Assembly (NCBI GenBank): GCA_012523535.1
Contig: JAAYII010000139.1
Span: 1-23,683 of the forward strand
Origin: Peptococcaceae bacterium
GTDB lineage: Bacteria > Bacillota > Desulfitobacteriia > Desulfitobacteriales > Syntrophobotulaceae
DNA length: 23,683 bases
Direction: 5' to 3'
Shown here: one piece after another, positions 15,385 through 22,251 of the stretch
How the letters are laid out: every line of letters begins with the position of its first letter
How positions within the stretch are numbered: position 1 is the stretch's first letter
Notes under the pieces: model-generated
What the model was told of the DNA's origin: nothing
Databases searched by the model: none
What the model saw: the letters and a program-made list of their open reading frames with translations, nothing else
Program-made: the position numbers and the translations under genes

Positions 15385-16269
15385 ATGGCTGAAGTTGCAT
15401 CTTGGAAAGTGAAAACTGGATTGGCTGAAATGTTAAAAGGCGGTGTCATTATGGATGTTACGACACCGGAACAGGCTAAAATTGCTGAAGAAGCAGGTGC
15501 TTGTGCTGTTATGGCCTTGGAAAGAGTACCGGCTGATATAAGAGCTGCCGGCGGAGTGGCAAGAATGGCCGATCCCACTGTGATTAAAAAAATTATGGAT
15601 GCTGTTACTATACCAGTAATGGCTAAAGCCAGAATTGGCCATTTTGTTGAGGCCCAGATTTTGGAAGCCTTAGGTGTAGATTTTATTGATGAAAGCGAAG
15701 TATTAACTCCGGCTGATGATTTGTACCATATAAACAAACACGATTTCAAAGTGCCTTTTGTATGCGGAGCTCGTAATCTTGGTGAAGCTTTGCGCCGAAT
15801 CGGAGAAGGAGCTGCTATGATTAGGACTAAAGGAGAGCCCGGCACGGGGAATGTTGTTGAAGCTGTACGTCATATGCGCAATGTTATGGCCGATATTCGC
15901 AGACTTACTACTATGCCTAAAGAGGAATTAATGACTGCGGCTAAAGAAATGGCTGCTCCATATGATTTAGTGCTTTATGTGGCTGAGCATGGTAAATTAC
16001 CGGTTGTTAATTTTGCAGCTGGCGGTATTGCTACACCTGCTGATGCTGCTTTAATGATGCAGCTGGGGTGTGATGGTATATTTGTGGGATCAGGTATTTT
16101 CAAATCTTCTGATCCGGTTAAAAGAGCACGTGCCATTGTATTAGCCACTACCCATTACAAAGATGCAGAAATGCTGGCCAAGCTTTCCGAAGATTTAGGA
16201 GAACCAATGCCCGGAATTGAAATATCAACGATTGCTCCTGCCGAACGGATGCAAGAGCGGGGATGGTAA
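15385..16269 (+). CDS. pdxS: Pyridoxal 5'-phosphate synthase lyase subunit PdxS
   Basis: Synthase subunit of the DXP-independent vitamin B6 route: it condenses ribose 5-phosphate, glyceraldehyde 3-phosphate and ammonia to pyridoxal phosphate in a dodecamer with PdxT. The (beta/alpha)8 barrel carries Asp24, the first active-site Lys81 (VMAKARIGHF) and Lys149 (MIRTKGEPGTGN). Length 294 aa is standard. ATG follows AGGGGG with good spacing, 11 bp after gyrA, so it is probably co-transcribed with the gyrase genes. pdxT follows directly. Confidence 0.98.
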   Translation: MAEVASWKVKTGLAEMLKGGVIMDVTTPEQAKIAEEAGACAVMALERVPADIRAAGGVARMADPTVIKKIMDAVTIPVMAKARIGHFVEAQILEALGVDFIDESEVLTPADDLYHINKHDFKVPFVCGARNLGEALRRIGEGAAMIRTKGEPGTGNVVEAVRHMRNVMADIRRLTTMPKEELMTAAKEMAAPYDLVLYVAEHGKLPVVNFAAGGIATPADAALMMQLGCDGIFVGSGIFKSSDPVKRARAIVLATTHYKDAEMLAKLSEDLGEPMPGIEISTIAPAERMQERGW

Positions 16270-16271
16270 GA

Positions 16272-16841
16272 ATGAGTAAAATTGGTGTCCTTGCCATTCA
16301 GGGTGCTTTTCGGGAACACCGCAAAATGTTAGAAAAGCTTGGAGCAGATGTTATTGAAGTAAGGTCGGCTAAAGAACTTACTGATATTGAAGGGCTTATT
16401 ATACCGGGTGGAGAAAGTACGGCCATTGGGAAACAATTGGCGGAAAATGGTTTCGGTAAAAAAATTATTAATATGGCCAGGCAAGGATTACCTATTTTTG
16501 GGACTTGTGCCGGAATGATTTTGCTTAGCAAGAACATTGACCAAAGTAATCAATATTCTTTGGGATTAATGGATACCTTGGTCCGCAGAAATGCTTTCGG
16601 TCGGCAGATTGCTAGTTTTGAAGCCGATCTCAATGTTAAGGGTTTAAAAGGGGAAAAAGTTAGAGCAGTTTTTATTAGGGCTCCTTTTGTAGTGAAAAGC
16701 GCTCCTCAGGTAGAAATTCTTGCCGAGTATAAGGGAAAAATTGTTTTTGTGCGGCTGGATAATTTACTGGCAAGCGCATTTCACCCCGAATTAACGGATG
16801 ACCCCAGAATACATGAATATTTTTTGAAAATGATTCCTTAG
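16272..16841 (+). CDS. pdxT: Pyridoxal 5'-phosphate synthase glutaminase subunit PdxT
   Basis: Class I glutamine amidotransferase that hydrolyses glutamine and channels ammonia to PdxS. The nucleophile Cys79 is in IFGTCAGMILL and the His171/Glu173 pair in FHPELTDD; the oxyanion segment IPGGEST is also present. Start placed at ATG 16272 (MSKIGVLAIQG, 189 aa), matching the family's N-terminus. An ATG at 16263 in the same frame overlaps the pdxS stop and would add only Met-Val-Arg, so the choice is not certain. The near-overlap with pdxS implies stoichiometric synthesis. Confidence 0.97.
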   Translation: MSKIGVLAIQGAFREHRKMLEKLGADVIEVRSAKELTDIEGLIIPGGESTAIGKQLAENGFGKKIINMARQGLPIFGTCAGMILLSKNIDQSNQYSLGLMDTLVRRNAFGRQIASFEADLNVKGLKGEKVRAVFIRAPFVVKSAPQVEILAEYKGKIVFVRLDNLLASAFHPELTDDPRIHEYFLKMIP

Positions 16842-16865
16842 AGGATCTAAATAGGAGGTTTCCTT

Positions 16866-18131
16866 ATGCTTGATCTCAAGTTTATACGGACAAACCCTGA
16901 AATAGTCAAGGAAGCATTAGCCAAACGCCATGCCGCGATCGACTTAGACCTTTTTTTGCGACAAGAGGAGAAAAGAAGACAGCTTCTATTTCAAGTAGAA
17001 AACTATAAAGCAGAACGAAATAAAACATCTGAAGAAGTAGCCAAGCTGAAAAAGAGCGGTGGAAATGCTGAGGATTTAATTAATTCAATGCGAAATTTAG
17101 GAGCCAAAATAAAAGAATTGGAGCAAGATTTGGCTGAACTTGACAAACAAATACAGGAAGTTCTTTATACTATTCCCAATATTCCTCATTCATCTGTTCC
17201 GGTAGGTAAAGATGAAAATGATAATCTTGAAGTTCGAAAATGGGGAAAAGTGAGGGAATTTACTTTCGATCCGCTACCGCATTACGAATTAGGGAAGCGT
17301 TTAGATATTTTAGATTTTGGTAGAGCGGGAAAAGTAACCGGTGCCAGATTTACCTTTTATAAAGGATTGGGAGCAAAATTAGAAAGAGCTCTTATAAATT
17401 TTATGCTTGACCGACATTGCAAAAAAGGTTATACGGAAATATTTCCGCCCTTTATGGTTAACACCCAGTCCATGTTTGGAACGGGACAGCTTCCCAAGTT
17501 TGAACAAGATGCTTTTAAAGTTGAAAATACCGATTATTATTTAATACCAACTGCTGAAGTACCGGTAACTAATTTATTCCGGGACGAAATTCTAGAAGCG
17601 GAAAAATTGCCGTTAGCTTTTTGTGCTTATAGTGCTTGTTTCAGAGCTGAAGCCGGAACAGCAGGAAGGGATACAAGAGGACTAATTAGACAGCATCAGT
17701 TCAATAAAGTAGAGTTGGTTAAATTCTCTTTGCCTGAACATTCCTATCAGGAATTGGAGAGTTTAACAGCCGATGCTGAAGCCATTCTGCAGGAATTGGA
17801 ACTTCCCTATCGAGTAGTAGTTCTGTCAAGCGGTGATTTAGGTTTTAGTTCAGCAAAAACCTATGATCTGGAAGTCTGGCTTCCCAGTTTTAACACTTAC
17901 CGTGAGATTTCATCCTGCAGCAATTTCGAGGACTTTCAGGCGAGAAGAGCAAATATTCGATTCCGTAGAGGTCCTAAAGAGAAACCTGAGTATGTGCATA
18001 CTCTCAACGGCAGCGGCTTAGCTATTGGCAGAACCGTAGCAGCTATTTTAGAAAACTATCAGCAAGAGGACGGCCGTATTAAAATACCACAAGCATTGCA
18101 ACCGTATATGGGACTTGAGTATATAGGTTAA
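16866..18131 (+). CDS. serS: Seryl-tRNA synthetase
   Basis: Charges tRNA-Ser with serine (class II synthetase). An N-terminal antiparallel coiled-coil arm that grips the long variable arm of tRNA-Ser spans about 28-105 (rich in Lys/Glu, e.g. EEKRRQLLFQVENYKAERNK). The catalytic core has motif 2 CFRAEAGTAGRDTRGLIRQHQF and motif 3 LNGSGLAIGRTVAAILENYQ. Length 421 aa is typical. The ATG has an AGGAGG site, 24 bp after pdxT. No T-box leader is visible ahead of it, so it appears to be expressed with the gyrase/pdx operon. A tRNA-Ser gene, one of its substrates, lies about 115 bp downstream. Confidence 0.98.
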   Translation: MLDLKFIRTNPEIVKEALAKRHAAIDLDLFLRQEEKRRQLLFQVENYKAERNKTSEEVAKLKKSGGNAEDLINSMRNLGAKIKELEQDLAELDKQIQEVLYTIPNIPHSSVPVGKDENDNLEVRKWGKVREFTFDPLPHYELGKRLDILDFGRAGKVTGARFTFYKGLGAKLERALINFMLDRHCKKGYTEIFPPFMVNTQSMFGTGQLPKFEQDAFKVENTDYYLIPTAEVPVTNLFRDEILEAEKLPLAFCAYSACFRAEAGTAGRDTRGLIRQHQFNKVELVKFSLPEHSYQELESLTADAEAILQELELPYRVVVLSSGDLGFSSAKTYDLEVWLPSFNTYREISSCSNFEDFQARRANIRFRRGPKEKPEYVHTLNGSGLAIGRTVAAILENYQQEDGRIKIPQALQPYMGLEYIG

Positions 18132-18166
18132 ATGCAATACTTTGTTAAATGGGATAATATTTTAAG

Positions 18167-18188
18167 AATAATGGTTTAATAATGGTTT
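18167..18188. repeat. Tandem 11-bp repeat AATAATGGTTT x2
   Basis: Two exact adjacent copies (18167-18177, 18178-18188) lie in the gap between serS and tRNA-Ser, just upstream of the tRNA promoter. Two copies are too few to infer a function; slippage is the simplest explanation. Confidence 0.7.
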
Positions 18189-18198
18189 TATCTGCTTC

Positions 18199-18227
18199 TT
18201 GTCTAAGATCAAAGATTATGCTATACT
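18199..18227 (+). promoter_or_regulatory. Sigma-A promoter of the tRNA-Ser/tRNA-Arg/tadA unit
   Basis: -35 TTGTCT (4/6), 17-bp spacer, -10 TATACT (5/6). The start would be near 18234, about 12 nt before the mature tRNA-Ser 5' end, as is usual for tRNA promoters. Confidence 0.72.
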
Positions 18228-18245
18228 AACTAACGTCTCATTCTA

Positions 18246-18334
18246 GGAGGGGTGTCCGAGTGGTTTAAGGAGCCGGTCTTGAAATCCGGTGACTCCGCAA
18301 GGGGCCGTGGGTTCGAATCCCACCCCCTCCGCCA
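18246..18334 (+). tRNA. tRNA-Ser (anticodon UGA)
   Basis: 89-nt class II tRNA with encoded CCA. The acceptor stem GGAGGGG/CCCCTCC, D-arm TCC...GGA, long variable arm (CTCC GCAA GGGG) and T-arm GTGGG TTCGAAT CCCAC are all present. The anticodon loop CTTGAAA gives TGA, reading UCA and other UCN codons. The anticodon stem CCGGT/TCCGG has a U31-U39 mismatch next to the loop. Discriminator base is G, as in other serine tRNAs. First gene of a short tRNA/tadA unit behind serS. Confidence 0.97.
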
Positions 18335-18378
18335 TAAATAGGCCTTGATGTATACACACATTTTGTAATAAGAGTAGT

Positions 18379-18457
18379 GGCCTCGTAGCTCAGGTGGATA
18401 GAGCGGGGGTTTCCTAAACCCTGTCTTGCGGGGGTTCGAGTCCTCCCGGGGCCACCA
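18379..18457 (+). tRNA. tRNA-Arg (anticodon CCU)
   Basis: Acceptor stem GGCCTCG/CGGGGCC (one G-U pair), D-arm GCTC...GAGC, anticodon stem GGGGT/ACCCT with loop TTCCTAA (anticodon CCT, reads AGG), T-arm GGGGG TTCGAGT CCTCC, discriminator A and encoded CCA. The variable loop counts as 7 nt (GTCTTGC), longer than the usual 4-5 for a class I tRNA; the fold is otherwise sound. It lies 44 bp after tRNA-Ser and is probably on the same transcript. Confidence 0.94.
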
Positions 18458-18493
18458 TTTAATGTTTTTAAGCCCAAAGGAGTCGGCACAAGA

Positions 18494-18934
18494 ATGAGAC
18501 ATGAAGATTGGATGCGTCTTGCTCTTAATGAAGCGAAAAAAGCGTTTGCCTTAAATGAAGTACCTGTAGGAGCTGTTCTCGTCCATAATGGACGAGTTTT
18601 AGCAATTGCCCATAATCAAAGAGAGCAGGATCAGGATCCGACAGCTCATGCTGAAATTCTTGTGCTTAGGAAGGCAGCTAAAGAATTGGGACATTGGCGT
18701 TTAATAAACGCTTCTCTTTATGTAACCTTAGAACCTTGCCCTATGTGCGCAGGTGCGATTGTTCAAGCCAGAATTAAGCACTTAATCTATGGAGCGACAG
18801 ATCCAAAAGGCGGTGCTGTAGATTCTAGGGTTAAATTACTTCAGGACAAGTTATGGAATCATAAAGTTGAAGTTACTGCTGGAGTTTTGGAAGAAGATTG
18901 TGCCAAACTTTTGAAAGATTTTTTTCAAAATTAG
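18494..18934 (+). CDS. tadA: tRNA(adenine34) deaminase TadA
   Basis: Zinc-dependent deaminase that converts A34 to inosine in tRNA-Arg(ACG). The catalytic HAE (His52, Glu54) and the zinc ligands PCPMC (Cys82, Cys85) are visible in the canonical spacing, and the C-terminal helix KLLKDFFQ fits the family. Length 146 aa is normal. The ATG has AAAGGAG about 11 nt upstream, a slightly long spacing. The gene starts 36 bp after tRNA-Arg(CCU), which is not its substrate. In many Clostridia tadA is followed by the SRP RNA gene and dnaX; here the next 132 bp are AT-rich and lead into a tRNA gene, so neither is present. Confidence 0.96.
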   Translation: MRHEDWMRLALNEAKKAFALNEVPVGAVLVHNGRVLAIAHNQREQDQDPTAHAEILVLRKAAKELGHWRLINASLYVTLEPCPMCAGAIVQARIKHLIYGATDPKGGAVDSRVKLLQDKLWNHKVEVTAGVLEEDCAKLLKDFFQN

Positions 18935-19066
18935 AGAGCATGAAATATTATTAAATTCACATGATAAATTACATGACAATTTGCATGCACAAAATCATTT
19001 TTAGCAAATTAAAATAAATATTATTTTATTATAATTATATTTTTATTAGGATAATGAAATAATTAT

Positions 19067-19155
19067 GGAGAAGTAGCGAAGTGGTCATAACGCGCCGCAC
19101 TCGAAATGCGGTTGTCCGCAAGGGCACGTGGGTTCGAATCCCACCTTCTCCGCCA
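19067..19155 (+). tRNA. tRNA-Ser (anticodon CGA)
   Basis: 89-nt class II tRNA with encoded CCA. Acceptor stem GGAGAAG/CTTCTCC, D-arm GCG...CGC, anticodon stem CCGCA/TGCGG with loop CTCGAAA (anticodon CGA, reads UCG), long variable arm closing on GTCC GCAA GGGC, T-arm GTGGG TTCGAAT CCCAC, discriminator G. A terminator follows 8 nt after the CCA. No clear promoter is seen in the AT-rich 132 bp between tadA and this gene, which otherwise holds nothing recognisable. Confidence 0.97.
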
Positions 19156-19183
19156 GATACATAAAGCTTCGAAAGAAGCTTTT
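19154..19183 (+). repeat. Direct repeat, copy 1 (tRNA 3' end plus terminator hairpin)
   Basis: A 30-bp segment beginning at the last two bases of the encoded CCA (CAGATACATAAAGCTTCGA...) recurs at 19243-19272 with one mismatch, in the hairpin loop (GAAA versus GAGA). The offset between copies is 89 bp. Confidence 0.85.
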
Positions 19184-19186
19184 TTT
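19163..19186 (+). terminator. Terminator of tRNA-Ser(CGA)
   Basis: Perfect 8-bp stem AAAGCTTC / GAAGCTTT with a GAAA tetraloop, followed by further T residues (seven in a row, 19180-19186). Textbook intrinsic terminator. It lies within the first copy of the 30-bp direct repeat. Confidence 0.92.
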
Positions 19187-19242
19187 AGATTCTTTTGTTT
19201 TTAGAAGTTTCATGATATAGTAAATGCGGATTAATCAGTTGT

Positions 19243-19272
19243 CAGATACATAAAGCTTCGAGAGAAGCTTTT
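19243..19272 (+). repeat. Direct repeat, copy 2 (duplicate terminator without a tRNA)
   Basis: 29 of 30 bases match copy 1 at 19154-19183. Copy 2 is not preceded by a complete tRNA. The 59 bp between the copies are AT-rich but contain AAATGCGG (19222-19229) and TTGTC (19239-19243), both also found in order in the anticodon-arm region of the tRNA upstream. A decayed tRNA copy or a small integration/excision scar are both possible. Confidence 0.82.
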
Positions 19273-19277
19273 GTTTT
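19252..19277 (+). terminator. Second terminator hairpin ahead of the PucR-family gene
   Basis: Stem AAAGCTTC / GAAGCTTT, loop GAGA, tail TTGTTTT. Slightly weaker tail than the first hairpin because of a G in the T-run. It would insulate the downstream regulator gene from tRNA transcription. Confidence 0.78.
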
Positions 19278-19350
19278 ATAACATGCAAAAAAATGAGATG
19301 GATTGGAATGCGAATATGTGGGAAAGTCAATCATGGGGGAGGGTAGGAAT

Positions 19351-20631
19351 ATGCGAGAAAACGATAAGTTATTACAATTTACCTTGAAACTGCTTGATGC
19401 TCTTGCTAATTCCAATAAAGGCCTTCAGGGCTTGGTTGATGTCGGATATAGTATGCTGGGAAATCCTATAATGATAACGGATAAAAATTGGAGAGCTATT
19501 GCTATGACCACAGATATTGAGATTCCTGATGATGTCGGTTGGAATGAATTGTTAGTTAATGGGTTTCTTTCTCCGGAATTGGTTTCGGCAGGTATAAGGG
19601 AGAATCTGGCAGAAAGAATTGAACAAAGTAAAGAACCTTTCAGGTGGCAGGACTCCGGCATGAAATATGCCCGCTTATTTAATAAAGTTATGATAAATGG
19701 TAAGTCGGTAGCCACTGTTTCAGCAATTGAATACAATAGACCTTTTACGGAGATTGATTTTGCACTGATAAAAATTTTAAGCGATTCTATTGCAGCTGAG
19801 ATGCAAAAAGAACAATTCCACCAATTTACGAGGGGCATGCAATTTGAACAACTAATAGAAAATTTGCTGGAAAGAAGACTAAAAGATCCAAAGGTGATTG
19901 AAGAAAGAATTAAACTTTTAAATATCGGTATAAAGAAAAACGTATATGTATTTGTTTTTGATGTTAGTGAATTTGATAGCAAAAAATATTCAATATCCTA
20001 CATGCGTGATGTTTTGGAAAAAATGATAAGCGGTGGAAAAGCTCTTATTTATGATAATAAAATTGTTATTGTCGCTAGTTTTTCCAGAGCCCAGGACATT
20101 TTTTAGACCGAATTGCTCAATCTCAGCGCTTTTCTCCAAAAAAATAAAATACGTTGCGGCATAAGCCGACGCTGCACCCAGTTAGCAGATCTAAGGTTTT
20201 ATTACGAACAGGCTCTCGATGCTTTACGCGTGGGCACATATATGGATCGAGAAAGATATATATATCCCTACGGTGAATATGCTATTTACCATATTGCAGA
20301 GGCTTGCAGTCAAGCAGGAGGGTCCAAAGTTTTTAGTCACCCTGCCTTGGAAGCGCTAATGGCCTATGATAAAGAGTATAATACTACTTTTACTAATAGT
20401 CTCTATGAATACCTAATCCACTTCAAGAACATATCAAACACAGCTAAGGCTCTTCATTTACATCGCAATACTTTAATTTATCATTTACAACGGATAGAAG
20501 AAATTATGGAGGTAAGCCTCTCTGATTACCATACCGTACAGCTATTAGAATTATCTTTTAGGCTTTTGGAATATGATAAAAAAATAACCCCCAGATTTTC
20601 CTGGAATACTACAAATAATGAAAAAAATTGA
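19351..20631 (+). pseudogene. PucR/CdaR-family transcriptional regulator interrupted by one in-frame TAG
   Basis: One continuous frame of 427 codons encodes a PucR/CdaR-type regulator, but codon 252 (20104-20106) is TAG, between ...SFSRAQDIF and TELLNLSAFLQKN.... The first part (1-251) holds an N-terminal sensory segment and the start of the GGDEF-like CdaR domain (LERRLKDPKVIEERIKLLNIGI...KNVYVFVFDV). The second part completes that domain (RFYYEQALDALRVG) and ends in the PucR-type helix-turn-helix (NISNTAKALHLHRNTLIYHLQRIEEI). The start is ATG 19351 with GGAGG about 8 nt upstream. No ribosome binding site precedes the second half, so it is unlikely to be made separately. A truncated product would lack DNA binding. 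TAG is an ordinary stop in seven other genes here, which argues against general UAG recoding. A recent nonsense mutation or a sequence error fits best. The ligand is unknown. Convergent with the dehydrogenase operon. Confidence 0.75.
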
Positions 20632-20692
20632 GAAACCATTTTAAGAAGACTGTTTAAGATGATAGTGTAAAAACTTTTGATCATAAAAAGAA

Positions 20693-20722
20693 ACAAGGGA
20701 TTTAAAAACCCCTTGTCTTTTA
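20693..20722. terminator. Bidirectional terminator between the PucR-family gene and the dehydrogenase operon
   Basis: Stem ACAAGGG / CCCTTGT (20693-20699 / 20710-20716) with an AT-rich loop that can pair further. It is flanked by an A-run on the left and TCTTTTA on the right, so both converging transcripts meet a hairpin followed by U-rich sequence. Confidence 0.82.
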
Positions 20723-20734
20723 TTACTTTTGATT

Positions 20735-22231
20735 TCAATTTAAGCTAATCATTTTTTCCCAGAAGGTGTGTGGTTTTTCATCGAGATTGAGCCATATATG
20801 TTTGTGATAAGTATATTCTTCTAAAACCAGAACAGAATTTTCTTTGGTCCAGCCTGATTCCTTACAGCCTCCCCAAGGAGTTTCAGGAACGATTTTTAAG
20901 TGTTGATTTACCCAAACAGTACCAACTTCAAGTTCGTCAATCATTTTTAAGGCTTTTCGATAATCTTGGGTCCAAATGGAAGCGCAAAGTCCATAGCGAG
21001 AGTCATTAACTAACTCTATAGCTTCCTCTGGACTTTTGACCTTCATAATACCGACTACAGGAGCAAAAATTTCCTCCTGCATCATTTCCTGTTTGTTGTC
21101 GTAAACTTCAAAAATGGTCGGCAAGACATAAGCGCCGTCTTTCATATCCGGTGATGTCGGCCGTTCGCCTCCTAATAAAAGTTTGCTTCCTGCTTTTTTA
21201 GCGGATTGAATATAGTATTCGGCAGTATCCCGGCAAGCGTTGTAGGCAAGGGGGCCCATCATGGTTTTGGGATCTAACGGATCACCAACAATTATTTTGC
21301 TGGCAGCCTCAACAAATTTCTCTACAAAATCATCGTAAATACCCTCTTGGACATAAAATCTGCTAGGAGAACCGCAATTTTGTCCGGAATTAAAGAAAGC
21401 ACTATAAGTTGCGGTTTCTACGACCGCGTCGAGCTCAGCATCATCAAGCACAATCATCGCGTTTTTACCGCCAAGTTCCGAAGCAACAGGTTTAATTTGG
21501 GAACTGGCCAGTTCCATAATTCTTTTGCCCACATGGGAATCCCCGGTAAAATTAATTTTATTGACGTGGCGATGTTTAACTATAGCTTCTCCTATTTCGG
21601 AACCCGGTCCGGTTATGATGTTTATTACTCCTGGCGGAAAACCGGCTTCAACGACAAATTCGGCCAGTTTGAGGACTGTTAAAGGAGCACAAGATGGTGG
21701 TTTTAAGACGCAGGTGTTTCCTGTTATCATTGCGGGTGCAAGTTTAGATATTGCGGTAACCAAAGGAAAGTTCCAAGGGGTGATTAGGCCGACTACTCCG
21801 CAAGGTTCACGGAAAGTCATTACTCTGGCCAAAGGATCAGCGCTAATTGTGGTACCTGTAAGCCCTCGACCCAGACCTGCTATATATTCCAAGGTACCAT
21901 AGGCTGCAGGAATATCAAAATTTCTGGTTTTGCTGACAGGCCCTCCATACTGAATTGTTTCCATTGTAACAAGCTCATCCTCATGCTTTCTGATAATATC
22001 AGCCAGCTTAAATAGAAGATTTGCTCGTTCACCGATATAGGTATTTTTCCAGGATAAACGGGCTTTGCGGGCAGCCGCAACGGCAAGTTCAACATCTTCT
22101 GTTGTACAGCGGGGAACATTAGCAACAACCTGGTTATTAGCCGGATTTATAATTTCCATAGTTCCCTTTTTAACAGCTGGACCAAGTTTACCGTCAATCA
22201 AATTTTTAAAACTATAGTCTAAATAATTCAT
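20735..22231 (-). CDS. NAD(P)-dependent aldehyde dehydrogenase, first of two (downstream gene)
   Basis: Oxidises an aldehyde to the carboxylic acid using NAD(P)+; the substrate cannot be read from sequence. All core catalytic residues are present: Asn154 in TPWNFP, Lys177, Glu252 in SELGGKN, nucleophile Cys286 in NSGQNCGSPS, and Glu387 in QEEIFAPV (usually EEIFGPV). The loop normally reading KPxE is KPPS (177-180), so the acidic residue that favours NAD+ is replaced by Ser, as in NADP-using succinate-semialdehyde dehydrogenase GabD. Length 498 aa is standard. The ATG has GAGGAAA upstream and follows the partner gene by 20 bp, so they form one operon. It runs against the direction of replication, unlike every other right-arm gene. 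Confidence 0.95.
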   Translation of the reverse strand: MNYLDYSFKNLIDGKLGPAVKKGTMEIINPANNQVVANVPRCTTEDVELAVAAARKARLSWKNTYIGERANLLFKLADIIRKHEDELVTMETIQYGGPVSKTRNFDIPAAYGTLEYIAGLGRGLTGTTISADPLARVMTFREPCGVVGLITPWNFPLVTAISKLAPAMITGNTCVLKPPSCAPLTVLKLAEFVVEAGFPPGVINIITGPGSEIGEAIVKHRHVNKINFTGDSHVGKRIMELASSQIKPVASELGGKNAMIVLDDAELDAVVETATYSAFFNSGQNCGSPSRFYVQEGIYDDFVEKFVEAASKIIVGDPLDPKTMMGPLAYNACRDTAEYYIQSAKKAGSKLLLGGERPTSPDMKDGAYVLPTIFEVYDNKQEMMQEEIFAPVVGIMKVKSPEEAIELVNDSRYGLCASIWTQDYRKALKMIDELEVGTVWVNQHLKIVPETPWGGCKESGWTKENSVLVLEEYTYHKHIWLNLDEKPHTFWEKMISLN

Positions 22232-22251
22232 AATATTTCCTCTCCACCTAA

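Noticed and set aside
15354..15845. 163-codon minus-strand frame opposite pdxS, and similar antisense frames over gyrA, jag and the dehydrogenase genes
   Set aside because: They mirror strongly conserved coding sequence on the other strand, have no ribosome binding sites and show no recognisable domains.
18230..18502. Minus-strand open frames of 74 and 90 codons with GGxGRTRT and WRRGWDSNPRPL strings
   Set aside because: These are antisense translations of the two tRNA genes; such strings are a well-known spurious annotation over tRNA-Ser and tRNA-Arg.
18961..18990. Repeated ACATGA/GCATGC motifs after tadA
   Set aside because: Short, imperfect copies in AT-rich sequence with no regular spacing; not distinguishable from chance.
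18935..19066. SRP RNA gene expected downstream of tadA
   Set aside because: Only 132 bp of AT-rich sequence lie before the next tRNA and no GGAAG-type conserved hairpin is seen.
20113..20631. Second half of the regulator as an independent small HTH protein
   Set aside because: It would need to start at a TTG just after the TAG with no ribosome binding site, in the middle of a domain; it is in frame with the first half, so a single interrupted gene is simpler.
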